From Vibrio rotiferianus CAIM 577 = LMG 21460 (GTDB lineage Bacteria; Pseudomonadota; Gammaproteobacteria; Enterobacterales; Vibrionaceae), in assembly GCF_002741985.1 (NCBI RefSeq), contig NZ_APHW01000102.1, positions 1-64,000 of the forward strand: a stretch of 64,000 nt of DNA, in the 5' to 3' direction. This document shows, one piece after another, positions 1 to 8,846 of this stretch. The notes beneath the pieces were generated by a model. The model was not told where the DNA came from and searched no databases. It worked only from the letters and a program-made list of their open reading frames with translations. Within the stretch, counting starts at the first letter, position 1. Every line of letters starts with the position of its first letter. The translations under genes were made by a program, and so were the position numbers.

Positions 1-1
1 T

Positions 2-220
2 GTAAGCCCAACTAGAGTTAGCTTTACAGCGGCAATAAACTTAATAGATACCCAGTTACGTTGGTTGGCACTGAGTCCTGATGGAACTCTACCGAGCAAA
101 CTCAAGCAAATGAGGGAGAGCATAAGTCACTTCATTTTACCGGATAAAAGAAAGGACCGAACGTATCCACGTTCAGTCCTTTTTGTCCCTACAAAATATC
201 CATTTAGATATAAGCATTAA
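2..220 (+). CDS. IS4-family transposase, C-terminal 72 residues (partial)
   Basis: An open frame enters from the left edge and ends at TAA 218-220. The residues include INLIDTQLRWLALSPDG and end in KYPFRYKH. Basic, proline/tyrosine-rich tails of the form RxYPR...KYPxR are typical of IS4-family DDE transposases, and the Vibrio members I know look very like this. The catalytic DDE residues would lie upstream and are not visible, so family assignment rests on the tail alone. It is transcribed opposite to the pvs operon it interrupts. Confidence 0.75.
   Translation, partial: VSPTRVSFTAAINLIDTQLRWLALSPDGTLPSKLKQMRESISHFILPDKRKDRTYPRSVLFVPTKYPFRYKH
151..184. terminator. Strong hairpin inside the transposase 3' end
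   Basis: AAAGGAC-C-GAACGT pairs with ACGTTC-A-GTCCTTT across a 4-base loop, with one mismatch, followed by T's on the plus strand and T-rich sequence on the minus strand. It could stop transcription in either direction, including transcripts leaving the pvs operon. Confidence 0.6.
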
Positions 221-226
221 TGCTTA
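211..226. repeat. Perfect 16-bp palindrome at the IS end
   Basis: TAAGCATTAATGCTTA is its own reverse complement and contains the transposase stop codon. It lies about 15-30 bases inside the inferred IS boundary and may be part of the terminal region recognised by the transposase. Confidence 0.55.
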
Positions 227-237
227 TCCGAACGGCA

Positions 238-429
238 TTAAGCTGAGGGGTTGGCTTTTGCGGCATAAAACAGCTCAACGTTTTGTGGTAGCACATGACG
301 CATTTGTTTGATGTGCTGCTCTAGCGCATTGAGGTCATAAAGGTATGCGCACAAGGGTTCGGTTTGCTGTGTCGCTAAGAGTAGGACTTCGGACTGAATC
401 TGTTCAGGAAGCGCAGTAGAGTTAAGCAT
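238..429 (-). pseudogene. pvsE: pvsE, truncated by IS insertion (vibrioferrin decarboxylase)
   Basis: PvsE is a PLP-dependent decarboxylase of the alanine-racemase/ornithine-decarboxylase fold that converts the serine part of the vibrioferrin intermediate to ethanolamine. Family members are near 400 residues; only 63 codons remain. The surviving piece ends at the beginning of the fold, FYAAKANPSA, which contains the YAxKAN motif where the lysine binds PLP, and nothing downstream. ATG 429 has a GGAGC ribosome site and overlaps the pvsD stop by 8 bases. The rest of the gene would lie beyond the insertion sequence, outside the window. The fragment cannot form an active enzyme. Confidence 0.85.
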
Positions 430-2254
430 GATCTGCTCCTTGACGTTGAGTTATCCATGGTGCTTTCACTCGTGTGTAGCTGGATTCTTTGTCTGCTTTT
501 TGCATTAAGCGCGTGGTGAAGTTGTTCTTACTTGGGAAGTGTCCGCCATCGAGCAGAGAGTTGAGTTCTGGTTGTTTACCATTGACCGATTGCCAACGTG
601 TTATGGCATTAGCGACCGCGTTCCACAGCGTTTGTTCCAGTCCTTGGTTCCCCTCTGCAATGAAGAAAATGGCTTCACTGATGTTGTTGATAAAGGTGCA
701 GTATCCGATGCGGTTCCAACCTTGCTCTCGGCTGTAGTAAACCGATTGGCTCGCTCGTTCGGATAGTTGGCTCAATGTTTCTTGTGGCCAAAACTCTGGC
801 AGTAATTTAGTGCCCTCTAAGTCTCGAATCCAGACACAGCACGGCATATCCTTTTCAAAGCCAATCAGGGTGTTTTGCAAGTGGGGTTCAAATGCCACAC
901 CATGTTTGAAGTAATAGTTAAATACGCCAGGGATGAGGCAATGAAGGTAGCGTTCGAACCATAAGATAGCGATGTCGGTGTATTGGCTTCGAGTTACTTT
1001 TGCTTTGCTTTTTAATTGCTTGGCAATACAGCTATTGCCGTTTTTATCGTAGGCAAACAGCGCTCCAGCTAAGGTTGGTTGCAAGATATCAGTTTCACTC
1101 AGAGTGAAGTTTTCTCGATATAAAATGCCAAACGATTCGCGAGCTTTTGTCACCTCTTGTTCTTGTTGTTTTGCGAGACTCGCTAGATTGAGCGTGGTTG
1201 CATAAGGTTCGGTCATTACCTTGAATACGGGATTATGCAATTGTTCGCTTTCTTTGATTGGGTGCAGAATCGAGGTTAGTTGTACCGCGCTATCCAGTTC
1301 ATACCAAGCATTCTTACGAACACAGTTGGTTAAACGAACGTTGATGGAGAACTTCGCAAACCAATCCATATCCGGATGGTAAAGCGTGCGCACTGAGGAT
1401 GTTGGCAACATATGTTCGCCGCCTAAACCAAGAGGGGTAATTTTGCCTTGTTCAATCGCCAGCTTGACCAATGGGTTTTGCAAGATGGTGTAGCTTTCCC
1501 AAGGGTGACAAGGGTAAAGCATGGTGGCTTTTATACTCAGTTTTTCTGGAGCTAACTGTTCCAGCATTGCTTGTGGCGCTGCGCGGTTATCTGAACTCAA
1601 AACATCCAGTAAATCGCTGTCTACTTCAAACCAATACAAAGGTACTCTTGCTCCCACTTCAGGTGAACATGCGAGCAAATCATCCATGCTCACACCTGAA
1701 CGGCTTTTTGGGGTGGGGTGGAAAGTGTGTCCCCAAATTAAAGACTGCTCAGATGCGATAAAGGCATTGTGTTGCTGAGGTTGGTTGTTCGAATTTAGAA
1801 ACTGCTCAATAATCAATAAGCTGTTTTCCATCTGTTCAACTAACTCATGGTTGAAAGGGATCGCCAGCACTTGTTTAAGGTAATTGAGCAGCAGCGTTAG
1901 TGTTTGTTGACTGGTATTGAGTTTGCACCAACTTGCGCCGGGCATTTTCGCCCAAGGCATATCGGCAAGCTTCACTTTACCCAACCTGCTTGCGTACTCA
2001 ACGGGCAGGACAAGCAAACTGTCTTGCTCGGAGAGGTGAATGGTCACAAGTTGTTGCGAGGTATAGTTTCTTTTAAGTGTTTGCGGCAGTGTGGTCGAGT
2101 GACATTGCCATTCAACTTGTTGATTTGGTATCGCGTATTCACGCAAGTAACAGTTTAAAATGCCCATAACGGTGTTGAGTTGGGCTTTCTCATGGTTGAA
2201 CTTGACTCGGTTTTCAGCCAAGTGGTCAGTCGGAGAGGATGGAGTGTGTAACAT
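422..2254 (-). CDS. pvsD: Vibrioferrin biosynthesis NIS synthetase PvsD
   Basis: About 610 residues of the IucA/IucC family of NRPS-independent siderophore synthetases, ATP-using enzymes that join citrate to amines or alcohols. In vibrioferrin synthesis this enzyme is assigned the citrate-serine condensation. Recognisable family features are the HPxHPxK-like HTFHPTPKSRSG segment near residue 180, HPWE near 255, and a C-terminal FerrIC-like half containing EPHLQNTLIGFE. An in-frame TTG lies at 2266, but ATG 2254 (MLHTPSS) is the likelier start; it overlaps the pvsC end by 29 bases. The frame is intact, although the operon it belongs to is broken on both sides. Confidence 0.85.
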   Translation of the reverse strand: MLHTPSSPTDHLAENRVKFNHEKAQLNTVMGILNCYLREYAIPNQQVEWQCHSTTLPQTLKRNYTSQQLVTIHLSEQDSLLVLPVEYASRLGKVKLADMPWAKMPGASWCKLNTSQQTLTLLLNYLKQVLAIPFNHELVEQMENSLLIIEQFLNSNNQPQQHNAFIASEQSLIWGHTFHPTPKSRSGVSMDDLLACSPEVGARVPLYWFEVDSDLLDVLSSDNRAAPQAMLEQLAPEKLSIKATMLYPCHPWESYTILQNPLVKLAIEQGKITPLGLGGEHMLPTSSVRTLYHPDMDWFAKFSINVRLTNCVRKNAWYELDSAVQLTSILHPIKESEQLHNPVFKVMTEPYATTLNLASLAKQQEQEVTKARESFGILYRENFTLSETDILQPTLAGALFAYDKNGNSCIAKQLKSKAKVTRSQYTDIAILWFERYLHCLIPGVFNYYFKHGVAFEPHLQNTLIGFEKDMPCCVWIRDLEGTKLLPEFWPQETLSQLSERASQSVYYSREQGWNRIGYCTFINNISEAIFFIAEGNQGLEQTLWNAVANAITRWQSVNGKQPELNSLLDGGHFPSKNNFTTRLMQKADKESSYTRVKAPWITQRQGADHA

Positions 2255-3425
2255 GTTGATGTCCAAATTTTGAGTGGATAATCAGCGCAATGAGTGTTGC
2301 GATGCTGACTAACGCAGAAAGTAGGAAAGGAACCTCAAGCCAACCGAAGCTAGAGATGAAAGATGCACATAACCCTGCGGCGACGCCACCCCATTTCGAC
2401 ATCGCATCAAAGCGTGAAAACACTTTGCCGCACTGTTGCCGGTCGAGCCGTTTGGCCAATGCTTGGTGTAAACCTTGATAGCAGCAAACCATGCCAAGGC
2501 CAAAGGTGAGGCGAGCGCTGATCAGTACAGCTTCATAGTGAACCAAGTGCATGGCGGTGCTGAGTGAAAGCAAGCCAAAGCCCAACCACAAGGTACGCTG
2601 CGGCTGGTGGCCATTGATGCACTCCGACCAAAGATGAGCTTTCCCAGCCAACAAGAGATAAACGCCGTGTGGCAGCGCGTACAAAAATCCAATCCATGCT
2701 TGGTTTGTGGTGCTGTATTGCTGCACATATGGCGAGAAATACGGGAAGGTCACAACCATGGAAAAAGCGAAGCTGAACTGAGCGCCGAACACCCAATACA
2801 GAGTACGCAGCGATTGGTTTTCATTGCGCTGAGTTTCTTCAAAAGCTTGGTTACGAACAGCCGATGGTTTTATCGTTTGATCAGCAGGCAGTGTTAGCGT
2901 GATGGCTAGCGCTAGCAAGGGCATAATGGACAACCAGAGATAAGCATTGAGCGGATTGGTTTCCGATAGACCCCAGCCCAAGCCAATTGGGGCGATGATC
3001 AGGGCTAAGCGAGCCGATAGTTGAGTTTTATTAAGCGACTTGCCAAGTGTTTTAGCATCTTCAATCTGGCTAGATAAATAGCTATTAGAGGCGGCCATCG
3101 TGCCGCCAAAGGTTCCTTGAACGATAAGACCAAACACAAACATTGTTAGGTTGTTCGCCAGACCACATATAGCGAAGCCTGCTGCAAGACCAAGTTGAGC
3201 ACGCAGCAGTGAACGGCGTCGGCCATATTTATCTGCAAACTGTCCCCAAAACCTTGCTGCCACCGCAGTACAAAAGGTGGGTAAAATAAACAATACCCCA
3301 GCCCAATCGGTATCAATCTGCGTGCCGAGTGTTGGTAAAACTACAGGTAAGAACAAAGGCATACCGAGAGCAGCAAACGCGGCGATGAAATGGCAAAGCA
3401 AGACGCTGTAGATGAGTTTGGTCAT
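2226..3425 (-). CDS. pvsC: Vibrioferrin exporter PvsC, major facilitator superfamily
   Basis: 399 residues with about 12 hydrophobic helices and the MFS loop motif GQFADKYGRRR after the second helix (near residue 62). PvsC is the inner-membrane exporter for vibrioferrin. The gene starts 6 bases after pvsB and overlaps pvsD, as expected for an operon. The frame is whole, so an exporter could still be made if transcription and translation of the operon continue past the pvsA frameshift, but with no product to export it has no obvious job. Confidence 0.85.
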   Translation of the reverse strand: MTKLIYSVLLCHFIAAFAALGMPLFLPVVLPTLGTQIDTDWAGVLFILPTFCTAVAARFWGQFADKYGRRRSLLRAQLGLAAGFAICGLANNLTMFVFGLIVQGTFGGTMAASNSYLSSQIEDAKTLGKSLNKTQLSARLALIIAPIGLGWGLSETNPLNAYLWLSIMPLLALAITLTLPADQTIKPSAVRNQAFEETQRNENQSLRTLYWVFGAQFSFAFSMVVTFPYFSPYVQQYSTTNQAWIGFLYALPHGVYLLLAGKAHLWSECINGHQPQRTLWLGFGLLSLSTAMHLVHYEAVLISARLTFGLGMVCCYQGLHQALAKRLDRQQCGKVFSRFDAMSKWGGVAAGLCASFISSFGWLEVPFLLSALVSIATLIALIIHSKFGHQHVTHSILSD

Positions 3426-3431
3426 AATGAG

Positions 3432-5243
3432 TTAGCTCGCGCTCTGTTTGATAGCAGCAAGATAAGCCTTTTGTGCTTCCTCGCTGGTAAGCAGCAAGAA
3501 GTTGGGTGCGGACAAGCCATAGAACTTATTAATATCGCTTGCGCCAGACGCCTCTTTTGATAGCAGACTGCCTGAACTCAATAAATATTTGGCATACAAA
3601 TCTGGCGAATCGAACAGCAGTTCGTGTGCCAGTTTGGTATCGTGGCCTGATTTACGCAGAGAGCAAAGCTGCTGAGACAGGCTGTGTGCGACAATGGCAT
3701 ACAGAGAAGCTGAAGAGGTGATCCCATTTGTGGCCATTGCTTCCACTATTGCCGCAATATCCAATTGTAAAGTGATGGTGGTAAACATCTGCCCAAGCGC
3801 CAGTTCGTCATCTACTTTAATGCGTTGGTCCAGTAATTGATCACATTTAACCGGAGAGTGCTGCTCAAAGGTGTTAAAGCGCTCAGGCCAAATTCGTGCG
3901 GCATCGTTGTCCTTCATCGCCAACATCATTTTTCCCTGTTCATTAAACGCGATGATGGCGTTTTGCTGATTAGATTCCAACGCGATTCCGTAGCGAAGCC
4001 ATAAGGTGAGGTGCACTTTGCACAACAGATCAACGTAGTCTTTAAACCAAGCCAGAGTGTCTTGCTGGTAGTACTGCTCAGCAAGGTGCTCTAGGAACAA
4101 TCGGCCATCTGGCATAGGACTCGCCAGTGCTGCAACAGGAACCAGCGCTTTATCTTGGCTATGGGTGATTGGATACTCACGTACGATGTAAGCGAAGGTT
4201 TTGTCTTCACCAACATGACCGCCGTGCTTTTCATTACAGTGGAAAAGCGTGCCGTTTAATGTTTGATCGGTTTGCTCTAAATGAGTAAGCAGGCGCTCAA
4301 ACCAGTGGCCGTCATAAAGAGTGGAAGGTTTGATTAAGCGGATATTCTTAGTGCCTAATGAGCGCATGATTAATGGAACTTTAATGTGAATATGCGGCGC
4401 TTGGTTTACGACCACCGTACGTACAGATAAGGTTGGTGAGACATCTAAGTAGGCAGTGGGTGCTTCCAGCACGCCTTCGGGTAAGGATGCCAAACTTTGC
4501 AGTGTTAAAGGGTGAGCAGGGAATAACACATGGCTTTGCGCGAAGTCTGCCGGTAACCCGACTTGCTCCATCGTTGGCCAGCATTTGGGTTGTGAGCTGG
4601 TTAGGGTTACCAGTGATTTCTCAATAGCTAGCCAACGTAAGGTAAAGCTTTGCGCAAACTCAGGAGCGTATTGAGTGAGGTCTTTATCACTCAAGCCAAA
4701 TTTGGCGCGAGCGGTTGGGTAGTATGGGTGATCGAGGTAAGAGGCGATCTGATCGGCGCGCAACAGTTTTTTCTCCCAACTGTCGAGCTGAGAAATAGGC
4801 TGCATCAGTGAGTCAGAATGTTGTTCGAATGCGTTATCACACAAGCCTTTGTGCTTCTCTGCGCATTCTAGCTCCTGTAAGTAGCCATCCAATAGGGAAT
4901 GTGAGCTTTCATGAGCGCTTGCCTTGAGAAATTCAATCCAATTTTGGTAGTGCTGCTGTCGTTCTACAAGGTCATTTCTTTCAATTATCCAGCCATCGCA
5001 TGTTGATTCATCTTGCTTTCCGTATATCCAGCGTTGCATGTAATAGCTCGGTTTAACCGGTAGGTAGAGAGTGAAATCTGCATCTACAAATGTCAGCCAG
5101 ATTTGTTCACGTGGATAAGAAGTGACCCCCAGATTGTTTGGGAGTTTAGTGATGAATCTGCCTCGAGATAGTAAGCCAAATAGGTCTTCGCGTAAGCAGG
5201 TATCGATCAGACGTTGAGTCAGATACAAAGCGTTTTCGTTCAT
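3432..5243 (-). CDS. pvsB: Vibrioferrin biosynthesis NIS synthetase PvsB
   Basis: 603 residues, a second IucA/IucC-type synthetase. It is thought to join the citryl-ethanolamine half to the alanine/2-oxoglutarate half of vibrioferrin. The FPAHPLTLQSL segment near residue 240 and GIALESNQQNAIIAF near 420 correspond to conserved family blocks (HP and H/LExHxQN). ATG 5243 overlaps the pvsA stop as ATGA, with GAGGTG upstream, so translation is probably coupled to the 3' part of pvsA. The frame is intact. Confidence 0.85.
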   Translation of the reverse strand: MNENALYLTQRLIDTCLREDLFGLLSRGRFITKLPNNLGVTSYPREQIWLTFVDADFTLYLPVKPSYYMQRWIYGKQDESTCDGWIIERNDLVERQQHYQNWIEFLKASAHESSHSLLDGYLQELECAEKHKGLCDNAFEQHSDSLMQPISQLDSWEKKLLRADQIASYLDHPYYPTARAKFGLSDKDLTQYAPEFAQSFTLRWLAIEKSLVTLTSSQPKCWPTMEQVGLPADFAQSHVLFPAHPLTLQSLASLPEGVLEAPTAYLDVSPTLSVRTVVVNQAPHIHIKVPLIMRSLGTKNIRLIKPSTLYDGHWFERLLTHLEQTDQTLNGTLFHCNEKHGGHVGEDKTFAYIVREYPITHSQDKALVPVAALASPMPDGRLFLEHLAEQYYQQDTLAWFKDYVDLLCKVHLTLWLRYGIALESNQQNAIIAFNEQGKMMLAMKDNDAARIWPERFNTFEQHSPVKCDQLLDQRIKVDDELALGQMFTTITLQLDIAAIVEAMATNGITSSASLYAIVAHSLSQQLCSLRKSGHDTKLAHELLFDSPDLYAKYLLSSGSLLSKEASGASDINKFYGLSAPNFLLLTSEEAQKAYLAAIKQSAS

Positions 5244-6447
5244 GCGGTCACCTCGTTGACAGGTGTGAGATTAAAGCGAGATAGGGCGCGCTGCAGTGTT
5301 GCTTCTAGTGGTTGACCGGAAGGTGACGCAATCGAAATTCTTGCCAAGTAATCTTTGTTGGAAAAACTCTTTTGGAAGTATTCGCCTGTTTTTTTAAGCA
5401 CCTGCTGTTGAGTGACGATATCACCGTCTTGATGGATGAACGACGTAGATGTGCCTTCAATATTGCCACTGTGTGGGGCGACTAAGTAACGTACCTGAGC
5501 ACTGCCATCGATGCGAAAATTACGGTCGAGTTTGCTATCAAGATGAAGATTCAGGATGGTGGTGAACCAGCTGCCTCGGCTAAGGTTGTCGAGTAAGAAC
5601 TCTCGTCCGTCACCAATGCTTCGGTAGTTGATTTCGACTAATACCGGACCAGATTCCGTCACGATAAATTCACTGTGACAAACACCAAAACCCACACCGA
5701 ACGCTTTCAGCTGGCGTAAACACTCGTCGCGGTAATGGAGGCTGTTTGCACCATTCCAACTGGCCGCAGTTTCAATAAAGTACGGAGGAGGAGAAAGTTC
5801 AACATCGAACCCACCAACTGGAATCAGTTTTTCACCGTCACCAAGGGTTTCAACTGTGATGAGTGGGCCTTGTAAAAACGCTTCCACCAAAATAGGGGCC
5901 GCTGGGTGTTTTTGCCAAAATGTATCGCAATAACTATCTAGCTCCGCTTGTGAATCGCAGCGCTGTACATCCAAACTTGCCACTCCTTCTTTGGGTTTTG
6001 CCACCACAGGAAAGGTAAAATCAAACTCGGAAACCATGTCGCGATGAAGCAACACATTTTGAATGTTGGGTAACGATTTTTCGTTGAGCATCTGACGGGT
6101 TAAATGTTTGTTTTTGGCTTTAAGCGTGACTGTCCAGTCTTTTGCCGCAACACCAAAAAACTGAGCACAGATTGCCAGGTTTGTAGGTGATCACTGTTGC
6201 TGAAAACAGCATTGGGTTTAAGACCTTGCTCCGTTATGGTCTCGATAAGCTCAAGAGGGTTGAATACATCACATTCCAGAATGCTGTCCGGATTGAAAAG
6301 GTCATCGTCACTGGCCAGTTTTAGGTGGTTGAGCTTATGGTCAGTGATCAATACGACGTGGAGACCCATCGCTTTTGCTGCAGGTACGAAGCCGTTAGTA
6401 ACTGCATCATTGACGACATGACTCACGATGATCATCGTAGATTTCAT
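5240..6447 (-). pseudogene. pvsA: pvsA, ATP-grasp ligase with a one-base frameshift
   Basis: The first gene of the vibrioferrin operon, an ATP-grasp carboxylate-amine ligase. The reading frame is split. From ATG 6447 (AGGAAAG ribosome site) it reads normally through SNSDHLQT, then shifts and ends at 6100. The neighbouring frame reads LAICAQFFGVAAKDWTVTL and continues through 6091 to the stop at 5240, with the ATP-grasp features VAKPKEG, VLVEINYR and GDG. Restoring a single base near 6180-6186 would give about 402 residues, the normal family length. It is either a real loss-of-function mutation or a sequencing error. The 283-residue 3' part has no good ribosome site of its own. Confidence 0.8.
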
Positions 6448-6688
6448 GGGGCTTTCCTAATTTTCTAACGTTGTTTGCTGTCTGCTCACAGCCGGCTTCC
6501 AATCAGTCTCTTTTGAGATTTTGGGACAGAAGCACTAGTTATAATTTTGTTTGTATTAATTATTTTTTATTACCCTGATCACATAGGGCAAACAAATATA
6601 GATCATAAAATTTATATTGCAAAGCGAAATGATATTTGTTTTCATTCGCAACCGTTGGCAGTTTTATAAACAAAAACGGAATTAGAAA
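6448..6688. promoter_or_regulatory. Divergent pvsA/psuA promoter region with Fur box
   Basis: This 241-base AT-rich gap separates the synthesis and uptake operons. The best Fur-box-like stretch is 6626-6647, GAAATGATATTTGTTTTCAT with flanking GCG/CGC, about 40 bases before psuA. A second AT-rich stretch near 6540-6570 could serve pvsA. Iron repression through Fur is established for these operons in V. parahaemolyticus; the sites here are read by eye. Confidence 0.6.
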
Positions 6689-8725
6689 ATGAATATGAGA
6701 TTGACCTTGCCCCCTCTCGCATTAGCGGTTGGAGGAGCATTGACTGCAGCAGCAGTGGCTTCGAATGTGCAGGCGGAAGAAGGTGTTGTGGCAGATGAAA
6801 CACAACAAGTGATCGGTCATCAATACGAAGGCTACGCAGAACACATGCCGCAATCGGGCACTAAAACTGACGTGGAGTGGTTAGATGTGCCGCAAGCCGT
6901 TTCAGTGGTAACTAAGACGGAAATGCAAGATCGCGGTGCAGTTCGTTTGGTGGATGCTTTGGATGGTGTTGCTGGTGTGAACAACACGTTAGGCGAAGGT
7001 AGCCGAGACCAGTTTGTTATCCGCGGATTTGATGCGCTTAATGATATGTACCGTGATGGCATGCGTGATGATGGCACACTGCAATCATATCGTAGCCTAG
7101 CAAATATCGAACGTGTCGAAGTGGTGAAAGGCCCAGCTGGCGCGTTGTATGGTCGAGGATCGGCTGGTGGTGTCATCAACTTGGTGACAAAACGAGCAAA
7201 TGGTGACAAGTTTACTAGTGTTAACGGTAGTGTTGGCAGTAATAGCCAATTTGTTGGGCAGATCGATAGCTCAATGGCCTTTAGTGACAAGGTCAATGCA
7301 CGAATCAACTTAGAATATCGACAAGCGGATTCTTACGTTGACCATGTTGATTCGAATGATTTCTTCATCGCTCCGACTATCCGAGTTTTACCTGCGCAGG
7401 GGCATACGGTTGATTTTGATGTCGAGTACGCACACCAAGAGCTTGTCCCTTACCGTGGGGTGCCATCGAAAAATGGTAAGCCAGTAGATGTTTCCGAGAG
7501 CACCTTCTTTGGTGGTACCAATGACTACCAAGAGTCTGACAGCCTTCGTATTGCGGTTAATTATGAATGGCGTTTGAATGATGAATGGGCATGGACTAAC
7601 CGTGCGTCATACAACCATATTGAACTTAAGCAAAAGGGTACGCGACAGGGAACCGTAACTGATAACGAAGTTTCTCAAACTGTGAATAACTTTGGTTATG
7701 ACCCTCGCACCACGACAACGCTACAGTCAGAATTGGTTTGGGAGACAGAATCAAACCAATTGATGATCGGTGCCGACTTTAACCAGATCAATATCGATCT
7801 CACTTTGGCGAGCAACAAAACATTACCACCCAAAAATATCTATGACCCTATCGTAGGGCCAACGCCAGATCCAGGTTTTAAGCCTTTCCGAGACAACACA
7901 ACAACCACGACAGGCATTTACATTCAGGATGTATACACCTTTGGTGACTTGTCAGTGATCGGTAATGTACGTTACGACTCGATGGATCTTGAGCAGCAAA
8001 AAGCGGGCGCTACAAAAGAAGATTTGGATGACAACAAGGTTAGCTACCGTGCGGGTCTGGTCTACCGTATTAACTACGATATGTCGGTATATGCAAGCTT
8101 AGCTCGCTCATGGCAATTGCCTTACTCAGGCATTTACATCAATCCCAAACTGGCGGAATTTTTCCATACTGATCTGAAAGAAGTCGGCGCAAAAGCTTAC
8201 TTGTTGGACAACGCTTTAATGCTAAATGCGGCGATCTTCCAAATTGACCAAGAGCAACCACAAACCAACGTTGATGGTGATGTGATCGATAAGATTGAAG
8301 CTCGTCACCAAGGTATTGAGTTGGAAGCTCGCGGTCAGATCAATGAGCAATGGGATATCTCGGTAGGGTATAGCTACCTTGATGCTGAAGATAAAGATAC
8401 GGGTAAAAAACCAAATGATGTATCTGACCACTTGTTCTCACTTTGGAGTACTTATCAGCTCGACGATAACTGGCGTTTGGGTGGTGGTGTGAAATACGTT
8501 GGGGACCGTTATGCGGGCAATGACGAAGCTGTCGCTTTGGGTGATTACACCACGGTTGATTTGATGGCTGCGTACACAACTGGTCGTCATAAAATTCAAG
8601 CCAACGCTTACAACATTTTTGACGAGAAATACATCCTTGGTGCGACCAATGGTAAATCTGGCTTAAATCAGATTGGTTACGGTGCTCCTGCAGAATTTAT
8701 GCTCACTTATGGATACCAGTTCTAA
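6689..8725 (+). CDS. psuA: TonB-dependent siderophore receptor PsuA (PvuA1)
   Basis: 678 residues: a signal peptide (cleavage after about VQA, residue 29), a plug domain with DRGAVRLVDALDGVAGV and the VERVEVVKGPAGALYGRG block, and a 22-strand barrel ending in aromatic F (YGYQF). It imports a ferric siderophore across the outer membrane using TonB energy. In V. parahaemolyticus the gene in this place is the first of two vibrioferrin receptors. It is full length and intact, next to a Fur-like site, and is followed by hairpin-forming sequence in the 121-base gap before pvuA. Confidence 0.85.
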   Translation: MNMRLTLPPLALAVGGALTAAAVASNVQAEEGVVADETQQVIGHQYEGYAEHMPQSGTKTDVEWLDVPQAVSVVTKTEMQDRGAVRLVDALDGVAGVNNTLGEGSRDQFVIRGFDALNDMYRDGMRDDGTLQSYRSLANIERVEVVKGPAGALYGRGSAGGVINLVTKRANGDKFTSVNGSVGSNSQFVGQIDSSMAFSDKVNARINLEYRQADSYVDHVDSNDFFIAPTIRVLPAQGHTVDFDVEYAHQELVPYRGVPSKNGKPVDVSESTFFGGTNDYQESDSLRIAVNYEWRLNDEWAWTNRASYNHIELKQKGTRQGTVTDNEVSQTVNNFGYDPRTTTTLQSELVWETESNQLMIGADFNQINIDLTLASNKTLPPKNIYDPIVGPTPDPGFKPFRDNTTTTTGIYIQDVYTFGDLSVIGNVRYDSMDLEQQKAGATKEDLDDNKVSYRAGLVYRINYDMSVYASLARSWQLPYSGIYINPKLAEFFHTDLKEVGAKAYLLDNALMLNAAIFQIDQEQPQTNVDGDVIDKIEARHQGIELEARGQINEQWDISVGYSYLDAEDKDTGKKPNDVSDHLFSLWSTYQLDDNWRLGGGVKYVGDRYAGNDEAVALGDYTTVDLMAAYTTGRHKIQANAYNIFDEKYILGATNGKSGLNQIGYGAPAEFMLTYGYQF

Positions 8726-8846
8726 GGCCTCATTGGTTTTTTGACGACTCAATCGTCGATGTTTCGCCTCATTTCGAGGTTATTTAGCCCATTGGGTCAA
8801 AACAAGATTATTACTTTGACCCGCACCTATCTCAAAGGAGATTCCC

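Larger units (their letters stand above)
1..240 (+). mobile_element. 3' end of an IS4-type insertion sequence inserted in pvsE
   Basis: Only the right end of the element is in the window. It carries the end of a transposase gene (positions 2-220) and abuts the pvsE reading frame, which runs normally from 429 down to about 241 and then meets a stop codon made by the foreign DNA. The exact element end is not provable here because the left end and any target duplication lie before position 1; the junction is placed at about 236-241 because the PvsE-like residues AANPSA run up to the stop at 238. The insertion removes all but the first 63 codons of pvsE. Confidence 0.8.
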
